64,000 nucleotides of DNA from positions 378,224-442,223 of the forward strand of contig NZ_LS990887.1 of NCBI RefSeq assembly GCF_900411315.1. Reading direction: 5' to 3'. Position numbers and translations under genes: made by a program. The notes below the pieces were generated by a model, which saw only the letters and a program-made list of their open reading frames with translations, searched no databases and was not told the origin of the DNA. Positions 7,689-14,431 of the stretch are shown here, in pieces. Source of the stretch: Corynebacterium senegalense (GTDB lineage Bacteria; Actinomycetota; Actinomycetes; Mycobacteriales; Mycobacteriaceae). The first letter of the stretch is position 1; the number at the start of each line of letters is the position of its first letter.

Positions 7689-8392
7689 AGCTGGTCCTTG
7701 CTGTCGCTGGTGAAACGGTAGAACTTCGCGGGGCGGTGCTTCGCCCCGGCCTGGGTGGCGCCGGTCTCCTCGAGCTCGCCGGAGGCGAGCACCTGGCGGC
7801 GGAAGTTGGCCGGGTCGACCGCCTTTCCCACGATCACCTCGTGGACGGAGCGCAGCTCAGCGAGGGTGAACTGGTCTTCGAGGAAGCGGTGGGCGATGAG
7901 CGCCTGCTCGGCGCGGCGCCGCAGCCTCTCCACCCCAGTACGGATGATCTCCGCGTGGTCGAAGGCGAGCTCGGGCAGGTCGTCGGCGGGGCACCAGCGG
8001 ATGTTGGGGTCGTCGACAGGCTTCGCGCCCCGGAAGTCCGCCGCCCGGAACTGGGCCCAGTAGGCGATGGTGACCGTGCGCTCCGCCTGGGCCGACCGTT
8101 CCACCGAGCCGAAGGCGTAGAGCTGCTCCAGGTGGTTGGGCTCGGCGTTCGTCGCCGCGACGAGCGTCTCGTGGGCCGTTTCGGTGAGCGTCTTGTTCCA
8201 CTCGGTGGGCCCGCCCGGCAGCGCCCACGCGCCCTTGAAGGGCGAGCGGGTGCGGCGGACGAGCGGTACCCACAGCGCCCCGGGGCGCGGGGGGCGGTGC
8301 GGCGGTTCGACGGCGAAGGCCACGGTGGACACCGCCACCGTGGGTTTCTGCCGGCGCCGCTCCGCGACGTTGAGACTGTGCCAGCCGGGCAT
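7685..8392 (-). CDS. ndnR: NrtR-family repressor of NAD biosynthesis (NdnR)
   Basis: A degenerate Nudix domain (residues about 15-150, with PFKGAWALPGGPTEW and a decayed Nudix box) is followed by a winged-helix C-terminal domain (FTLAELRSVHEVIVGK, NFRRQVL, GRPAKFYRF-like end). This architecture is that of NrtR regulators, which bind ADP-ribose or NAD derivatives and control NAD genes; the C. glutamicum member NdnR heads the nad operon. The start ATG has an AGGAGG site 7 bp upstream. An imperfect palindrome lies 26 bp before the start, so the protein very probably represses its own operon. Confidence 0.9.
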   Translation of the reverse strand: MPGWHSLNVAERRRQKPTVAVSTVAFAVEPPHRPPRPGALWVPLVRRTRSPFKGAWALPGGPTEWNKTLTETAHETLVAATNAEPNHLEQLYAFGSVERSAQAERTVTIAYWAQFRAADFRGAKPVDDPNIRWCPADDLPELAFDHAEIIRTGVERLRRRAEQALIAHRFLEDQFTLAELRSVHEVIVGKAVDPANFRRQVLASGELEETGATQAGAKHRPAKFYRFTSDSKDQL

Positions 8393-8417
8393 CGCGAGCC
8401 TCCTGCTCTCTCCGACT

Positions 8418-8442
8418 ACTTAATGTCATTTTGACTTTAAGT
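8418..8442. promoter_or_regulatory. NdnR/NrtR operator upstream of the nad operon
   Basis: The 25-bp element is ACTTAA-T-GTCA, a TTT centre, then TGAC-T-TTAAGT. Ten of twelve base pairs are symmetric about position 8430. It is A+T-rich in a G+C-rich setting and sits between the ndnR start and its likely promoter, as expected for an autoregulatory NrtR box. Confidence 0.8.
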
Positions 8443-8489
8443 GAGCGTAGAGTGCGGCCCGCCACAGAGTCAAGCGTTTGCCGCCCCGG

Positions 8490-8903
8490 CTACTCCGGGT
8501 GCCTCGGGTTGACCAGCCCGGAGCCCTCGGGCGCGTGGGCCGGGTCCTCTCCCGCCTCGAGCTGGCGGTTGTCCCCGTCGACGAAGATGACGCGCGGGCT
8601 GTAGCCCTCCAGCTCCTCCGGCGAGTACTGCGCGTAGCCGATGATGATCACCAGGTCGCCCGGGCTGATCAGACGCGCGGCCGCCCCGTTGATGCCGATC
8701 ACGCCCGTGCCCCGGTCACCCGTGATGGCGTAGGTGGTCAGGCGGTTTCCGTTGTTGATGTCGACGATGTCGATCTGCTCGCCCTCGAGGATGTCGGCAG
8801 CGTCCATCAGGTCGGCGTCGATGGTGCAGGATCCCACGTAATGCAGGTCCGCCTGCGTGACGGTGGCCCGGTGGATCTTGGATTTCAGCATGGTGCGCAA
8901 CAC
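8490..8903 (-). CDS. panD: Aspartate 1-decarboxylase (proenzyme)
   Basis: PanD makes beta-alanine for pantothenate and CoA. It is a pyruvoyl enzyme that self-cleaves between Gly24 and Ser25. Taking the GTG at 8903 as start ([12 protein letters not shown]...) puts HYVGSCTID with Gly24-Ser25 at exactly the canonical numbering, which settles the start over the ATG four codons later. The predicted 137 residues fit actinobacterial PanD. Conserved Arg, Tyr and the [27 protein letters not shown] blocks are seen. No clear Shine-Dalgarno site precedes the GTG; a leaderless transcript is possible. Confidence 0.93.
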   Translation of the reverse strand: MLRTMLKSKIHRATVTQADLHYVGSCTIDADLMDAADILEGEQIDIVDINNGNRLTTYAITGDRGTGVIGINGAAARLISPGDLVIIIGYAQYSPEELEGYSPRVIFVDGDNRQLEAGEDPAHAPEGSGLVNPRHPE

Positions 8904-9054
8904 GGGAGAAACTCTATCCAGCGCGCGAGCCCGCACACAACAGGGCTGTGTATTCCGCCACCTTCTTGAAAACCTATTGGAAATGGGCAACTGGCGAGGT
9001 TTAATGAAAGTGAACTAAAAATCCCCTCCGCACACCGCTCCAGGAAGAGACACC

Positions 9055-9347
9055 GTGAACAACCACACCGTTCACGAAACGCGCGACCACGAGCACAGCG
9101 AGGGCTGCGGGCACGTCGCGGTCCCCCCGGCGACCACGTGGACTACCTGCACGACCGCCACATCCACCGCGAGCACGACGGCCACTGGGACGAGTGCGAG
9201 CCCGCCGAGCACCGCACCCACGAGGACCACGAGCACCAGCACGGCGAGGGCTGCGGCCACGTCGCGGTTCCCCACGGCGACCACGTGGACTACATCCACG
9301 ACGGCCACCGCCACGCCGCCCACGAGGGCCACTGGGACGAGCACTAA
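9055..9347 (+). pseudogene. His-rich small metal-binding protein, frameshifted
   Basis: The gene starts with GTG (ribosome site AGGAAGAG) and encodes two tandem copies of a His/Cys motif: EGCGHVAVP-HGDHVDY, then a DGHW end. The first copy runs VNNHTVHETRDHEHSEGCGH and breaks in a six-C run at 9123-9128, where one base is missing relative to the second copy; the reading continues one frame over (DYLHDRHIHREHDGHW...) to the stop at 9347. Similar short actinobacterial proteins with GCGH...PHGDHVDYxHDGH are likely zinc or nickel carriers. The defect may be real or a homopolymer error. Confidence 0.65.
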
Positions 9348-9365
9348 TCCCCCGGCAACCTTTCC

Positions 9366-9397
9366 AGCGGGCGCCCCTCTTGCGGGTGCCCGCTTTT
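9366..9397 (+). terminator. Rho-independent terminator after the His-rich gene
   Basis: An 11-bp stem (AGCGGGCGCCC / GGGTGCCCGCT, one G-T pair, loop 9377-9383) ends in TTTT at 9394-9397. It lies 19 bp after the stop codon. Confidence 0.8.
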
Positions 9398-9605
9398 CGA
9401 CGTCATTCCTGTGGGTTACTCGTTTTCATGGCGCTTTCGCCGCGATCGAGTCTTCCCATCGAATACCCGCCCCTAAAGCACCACTCACGCAAAACGGTAC
9501 AGAGCCTGAGACAGTACGGCCCGAGACCTCAGAAGCTCAATCGTCTCCCCTATGCCACTCATCATCGGCTTCTTTCCCCACATACACTAGGCCCATCTGC
9601 ACACC

Positions 9606-12545
9606 TCACACATTCCACTTCCCTGGCGCAGCTTTCGCGTAGTCCACGCCAATGGTCTTGAAATGTTCAGTCGCGGCATCGATCTTCGCTTGTTCTGTGG
9701 CGCGCAACAGATGCTCGCTCATTGTGCTCTTTGTCTCACGAATCATGTACAGCTTGTCCTCGCCATCCACATGCTTCACGATTGCCCAGTCCGGGTTATA
9801 CGCCCCTACCGGTGTATCGATCTTGAACTTGGGCGGTAGTTTCAAAAACAGCTTGATGTCATCGCGCTCATCGAGAAGTTCGGCGAACTGGCGCTCGGTC
9901 TCCGAGTCGTAGACAACGAAGTCATAGTCAGTCTTGTCCTTGTTGTTGACCTCGTAAAGGTTGTCTAGAAAGTACTGCTTTTCTTCCAGTCCGTCTTTTT
10001 GGAGCTCGGTAAGCGAATAAACACTGCCGCCGATCCGCTCGTATTGGACACCTTCGGTGACAATCGCGGCAAGCTCAGCTTCAATGATTCCTCGGACCAT
10101 TTTGATGTAGTCGTTCGGGTTCGCGATGAATTCATCGAGTCGTCCGCTTTGGATCAGGATGTCGATAATCGTCATGCGGGTTAGCGACGTCGCCTCCTGG
10201 AGTTCCGACACAATAGCCGGCAACTTATACCCGCCCCGAAGGTCAGCGGTACGGCTGCTGGTTTCCGCTCCTTTAGTGCCCCCACGAGCAATGGTCAGCT
10301 TTGCCTTTTTCACTTCGATTCGAAGTGGATCGATTCCCTCGGCCTTCTCAATCTTTCGTACTGCATTCTTGATCAGCACATCGCGATCAACCGAGACGCT
10401 ATATGTGGTGCGCTGGCTAATCTTTTCCCAGAACTCTTCAAACTCACGCGACGTGAAATATAGCTGCTTGTTTAGCTTGCGGGTTGTTCGTGCTCGTTTC
10501 GGTTTCACGTAATGGCCGATGTTAGCCCGTCGCAGCACCTCACGAATCGCGGTCTCGACCGGGCTGAACTCTGCCTCCAAGCCAAGAGAGAAATCATCAG
10601 CATCTGGAGTGAAAGATTCTGTAACGTAGCCGTCTTGATTTAGGAATCCCCGATCCTTGAGCTGGTCCCAAATCTCTGCCGAATTGTTGTAGCCTAGGTT
10701 CTCTTGGCCTCCAGATCCTGGCTTTGGAAGTTTGGCAAAATCGCCCTTGCGAATGTAGCCGATCGCCACACCCGCTTTCTTGTATTCCTTCTGCAGGTTG
10801 GTGGCGAACTCTTGGTAAGACTCATTTGCGACAACGGTCAACTGGGCCACTGCTCGATCAGCGACACGTACACCGTCCCGGTTGACTGGAAGGCGTAAGC
10901 CTCGTCCGATTGTCTGGCGACGCTCAGTGTCAGAGCCCATCTCGCGCAATGTACAAATTTGGAAGACGTTCGGGTTGTCCCATCCCTCCCGCAAAGCGGA
11001 GTGAGAGAAGACGAAACGAACCGGTTCCTCTTCACTCAGCAAACGCGCCTTGTCTTTCATGATCAAATCATAGGAGTCATCATCCTTCGCGGTTTCACCC
11101 GAGGTGTCTCCATACACTCCCTTCTTGATTTGAGAGAAGTATGCGCGCCTGAGGTCGATCGGATCTTGCGGCAAGAGCTCCTTGTACTCTGAGAACCGCT
11201 CCCTCTCCTCAAGGAATAGTTCATCGAACCACTGCGCAAACTTCCCGTTAGCAGATGCGTTATCTGCGCCCTCTCCTAAATAACTTGCAACCTTATCTAC
11301 AAAGAACAGACTTAGCACTTTGATGCCGTGTTTACGCAGCAGCGACTCTTTGCGGAAGTGCTCGCGGATGGTCTCACGGATCATCTCACGGTAAACAGCC
11401 TCGTCATTACTGCCAATAGACTCGCCGACCTGCAGAATGCCGTGGTGAGTGAGTTCAATAAACCCAGCACCTTCGAGGTTAATTTCATTGATACGCCAGT
11501 TGTTCTCGTAAGCATTGTTGCCAGTCACTTTCGCTAGATCCTGGTTCTGCTTGACCTTCTTGACTTGGCGATCAAGCGAACCATCCTTTTTGCGGCACAC
11601 CAACTCCAGGCTCGCCTGCCACGGATTTCTGTCAACGCTCAAGAGCTTAATGTACGGCTTGGCGTCTCCACCGTGCTCCGTCGCCTCCGCCACGACAATT
11701 TGCTTGACTAGCCCGAGTTCATGGGCATCCACCGGGTCCAGCCGGTATGTCACGTTGCGAGTTTCACGGTGTGTCGCACTATAGCGAAGGATGAAGGCTG
11801 GATCCATACCCGACAACGCTGTCTTCGAAAGTTCCGACTCCATATTTTGTGGCTCGTCCATGATCAGTATAGGACGGGTTGCACGCAGAAAATCGATCGG
11901 ACGCAATCCGTTGAGCTTGTCTCGCGTCTGATTCATGATCAAGTTATTGCCTCGACCGCGCACCGAACCAATCGTCATGATCATGATCTGGATGCTCGTC
12001 GACGTAGCAAACGACTGCACCTCTTCAGCGTTCTTACCGCTGTAGACCATGTAATCGAATGGCCGCGCTGGATACAGCTGACGGAAGTGATCATGCATCA
12101 ACTCAATACTGGTCTTAACACCCTCGCGAATCGCCACGCTGGGCACGAGAATGACAAACTTGGTGAAGCTGTATTTCTCTGCTAGCTCGAAAATGGTTCG
12201 GAGGTAAACGTATGTCTTACCGGTACCGGTCTCCATCTCGATATCGAACTGCAGCCCGTCGATAAGCTCACGCGTCGGTTTAAGCCCCTGGCGGTTTTGC
12301 ACCACCCGGAGGTTCTCGAGCACTGTCTCTTCTTCCAGCAAGAAGTTGTTGCCGACTGCGCCCACTTCTTCACTTAAATCAATGTCGAGGGACTGATTGC
12401 TCGTTTCCGGCAGCAGCTTCGTGGTGTGAAACGCAGTGAGAAAATCCCCGGCGTCACTGGGCTGACCATCAAACAGATCAGTCACAGAACTAATCGCCTG
12501 GAGCTGGTATTCCTGTTTGGCATCAAACTTGAACTCCATACCCAC
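9606..12545 (-). CDS. res: Type III restriction endonuclease subunit (Res)
   Basis: The 979-residue protein joins an SF2 helicase to a PD-(D/E)XK nuclease. Motif I METGTGKTY lies at about 104-112, motif II is MDEPQN, motif III SATHRE and motif VI QTIGRGLRLP. The nuclease core is NPDWAIV (Asp919) and IRETKST (Glu937, Lys939), all intact. With Mod it should cut DNA after ATP-driven communication between two unmethylated sites. It starts 2 bp after mod, with GTG 12545 or ATG 12539. Base composition is near 50% G+C by eye, clearly lower than the flanks, with codon use to match; this indicates acquisition by transfer. Confidence 0.9.
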   Translation of the reverse strand: MGMEFKFDAKQEYQLQAISSVTDLFDGQPSDAGDFLTAFHTTKLLPETSNQSLDIDLSEEVGAVGNNFLLEEETVLENLRVVQNRQGLKPTRELIDGLQFDIEMETGTGKTYVYLRTIFELAEKYSFTKFVILVPSVAIREGVKTSIELMHDHFRQLYPARPFDYMVYSGKNAEEVQSFATSTSIQIMIMTIGSVRGRGNNLIMNQTRDKLNGLRPIDFLRATRPILIMDEPQNMESELSKTALSGMDPAFILRYSATHRETRNVTYRLDPVDAHELGLVKQIVVAEATEHGGDAKPYIKLLSVDRNPWQASLELVCRKKDGSLDRQVKKVKQNQDLAKVTGNNAYENNWRINEINLEGAGFIELTHHGILQVGESIGSNDEAVYREMIRETIREHFRKESLLRKHGIKVLSLFFVDKVASYLGEGADNASANGKFAQWFDELFLEERERFSEYKELLPQDPIDLRRAYFSQIKKGVYGDTSGETAKDDDSYDLIMKDKARLLSEEEPVRFVFSHSALREGWDNPNVFQICTLREMGSDTERRQTIGRGLRLPVNRDGVRVADRAVAQLTVVANESYQEFATNLQKEYKKAGVAIGYIRKGDFAKLPKPGSGGQENLGYNNSAEIWDQLKDRGFLNQDGYVTESFTPDADDFSLGLEAEFSPVETAIREVLRRANIGHYVKPKRARTTRKLNKQLYFTSREFEEFWEKISQRTTYSVSVDRDVLIKNAVRKIEKAEGIDPLRIEVKKAKLTIARGGTKGAETSSRTADLRGGYKLPAIVSELQEATSLTRMTIIDILIQSGRLDEFIANPNDYIKMVRGIIEAELAAIVTEGVQYERIGGSVYSLTELQKDGLEEKQYFLDNLYEVNNKDKTDYDFVVYDSETERQFAELLDERDDIKLFLKLPPKFKIDTPVGAYNPDWAIVKHVDGEDKLYMIRETKSTMSEHLLRATEQAKIDAATEHFKTIGVDYAKAAPGKWNV

Positions 12546-12547
12546 CG

Positions 12548-14401
12548 CTACACCGTCCAGAGCTCAATGCCGTTTGTCTTGCAGATCTGAGCCAAATTGG
12601 TCTTTAGTTCATCGTCGCCCTGGAAAGCATCTTCAAGCATAATGAACTGAACTGGTTTCGCCTCCACTGCTGCACGTAGCTGCCCCAGCGTTGGCTTGGT
12701 GCGCTCATCAAGGTATGCCAGCACCAACGTATCTTCCTTGTCGGCTTCGACATCGATTTCGACGACCGCCCTGAACGACAAGCCGTCAATCTCACGATCG
12801 CGAATTTGTTCCACCAGCGAGTAGCCCTGTTTAAGCAGGATCTCGGTGAGCAGGTCATCGACAGTCGCATCATCGGTCGCGCTGTCACGAAGGCTGAGCA
12901 GGTGCTCCTGCAGTGCGTCCTCCTCAACATCACTCGAAACGCGCCACTTGGCGAAGTTTGTGTCTGAAAGTTTGTAGGAGCGGAAGCCGCAGTCCACCGA
13001 CTGAGCCGTGACCGCGGCTTTGATCTGGTGGCCCGCGAGGTCCAAGCGCCTTCGGGCCACATCTGAAATTGTTGCGAAACCAGCTTTGTGTGCTTCAGAG
13101 GTCTCGGGGGTCGGCTCAGGAAGTTGCACAAGAACGAACCGTCTGGAACCGCCGTCGAGCGCATTCTGCTTCATTACAGCGTGGCCAGTCGACCCTGATC
13201 CCGCGAAGAAGTCGAGAACCAAGGAGTCCTTGTCTGAAAACTGGGTGAGCATACGGCCGATCAAGCTGATCGGCTTCGGGCTATCGAAATAGGCACCACC
13301 CATGAGTGACTTCAATGCCGTGGTGGCGCTGGACGTATATCCGGCATCGTCCCACCATGTAGTGTCGGTCTTCCGACTCGCCTCCGCCTTCTCTCGATAA
13401 TACTTTCGCTGAAGGGTGTTACCTCGCTTTACGATCTCACCTGCGTCGTAGAGTTCTTGCATAGTTTCGCGCGAGTATCGGAAGTATCCCTCGACTCCCA
13501 AAAACTCATAGTACGGGTTTCCTTTTCGAGCGCCACCCGGCCCATCGACCGGAACTAATTTGTAGGCTCCACGCTCGTCCGATGCCTCGAAGCCAGACAA
13601 GTCGGGATCGAGCCCAATCGACTTGCGATTCGAATAGATATCCTCAAAACGGCGCGCGTAAACGAGAATCGTATTGTGGTTCGGAGAGATGATCTTGTCA
13701 TTCGAAACGGATCCGCGCGACTTGTGGTTGATAGCAGCAACGAAGTTTCCCTCGCCGAAAACCTCATCCAATAGTCTGCGCAAGTGCGCCGCTTCATTGT
13801 CATCGATCGAAACGAAGATTACCCCGTCATCGGTGAGCAGGTTGCGCGCGAGCTTGAGGCGCGGATACATCATGTTGAGCCAGTTGGAGTGGTAGCGGCC
13901 TTCGGTCTCGGCGTTCGTCGTGACCCTCTTGCCCTTCTCGTTGACCTGGCGCGTCCACTCGAGGTAGGTGTCGAGGCCCTCTTTGTAGTTGTCCGGGTAT
14001 ACGAAGTCTTTACCAGTGTTGTAGGGAGGATCGATGTAGATCATCTTGATCTTGCCGTGGTAGTTCTTCTGCAGAACCTTCAAGACTTCAAGATTGTCAC
14101 CCTCAATGAACACGTTTTGAGTGGTGTCCCAATCCTTGGAGTTCTCCTTGTCGGGGCGCAGGGTCGCAGTTGTCGAGGTCTGAGCTGCACGCATCGCGCG
14201 CTTCTTGCCCGGCCAAAACAAACCAAAACGTTCGCTGGTGTCGGAGGCATCCCCTTCCAGGAGTTCCTTGAGCTTTCCGACATCAATTTTTCCGTCAGCA
14301 ATTGCTTCAGGGGCTAACTCGGCCAGTTGCTCCGCCAGCTCTGTGCGGAAATCAGGGCTGCTGCCTGGTACTTCTTTAATCATTTCTACTTCGTCGTTCA
14401 T
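12548..14401 (-). CDS. mod: Type III DNA adenine methyltransferase (Mod)
   Basis: A beta-class N6-adenine methyltransferase: the catalytic DPPY (IYIDPPYNTGKDF, about residue 125 from this start) precedes the SAM-binding LDFFAGSGSTGHAV (about residue 400). The long middle segment is the target-recognition domain that also directs Res. An ATG exists at 14416, but the second ATG at 14401 has AAGGAG 6 bp upstream (bases 14413-14408), so I take 14401 (617 residues). It lies between the SNF2 helicase and res on the same strand, in the low-G+C island. The recognition sequence cannot be read from the protein. Confidence 0.92.
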   Translation of the reverse strand: MNDEVEMIKEVPGSSPDFRTELAEQLAELAPEAIADGKIDVGKLKELLEGDASDTSERFGLFWPGKKRAMRAAQTSTTATLRPDKENSKDWDTTQNVFIEGDNLEVLKVLQKNYHGKIKMIYIDPPYNTGKDFVYPDNYKEGLDTYLEWTRQVNEKGKRVTTNAETEGRYHSNWLNMMYPRLKLARNLLTDDGVIFVSIDDNEAAHLRRLLDEVFGEGNFVAAINHKSRGSVSNDKIISPNHNTILVYARRFEDIYSNRKSIGLDPDLSGFEASDERGAYKLVPVDGPGGARKGNPYYEFLGVEGYFRYSRETMQELYDAGEIVKRGNTLQRKYYREKAEASRKTDTTWWDDAGYTSSATTALKSLMGGAYFDSPKPISLIGRMLTQFSDKDSLVLDFFAGSGSTGHAVMKQNALDGGSRRFVLVQLPEPTPETSEAHKAGFATISDVARRRLDLAGHQIKAAVTAQSVDCGFRSYKLSDTNFAKWRVSSDVEEDALQEHLLSLRDSATDDATVDDLLTEILLKQGYSLVEQIRDREIDGLSFRAVVEIDVEADKEDTLVLAYLDERTKPTLGQLRAAVEAKPVQFIMLEDAFQGDDELKTNLAQICKTNGIELWTV

Positions 14402-14431
14402 CTGGTTCTCCTTCATTTGCCGGTACTTCGA

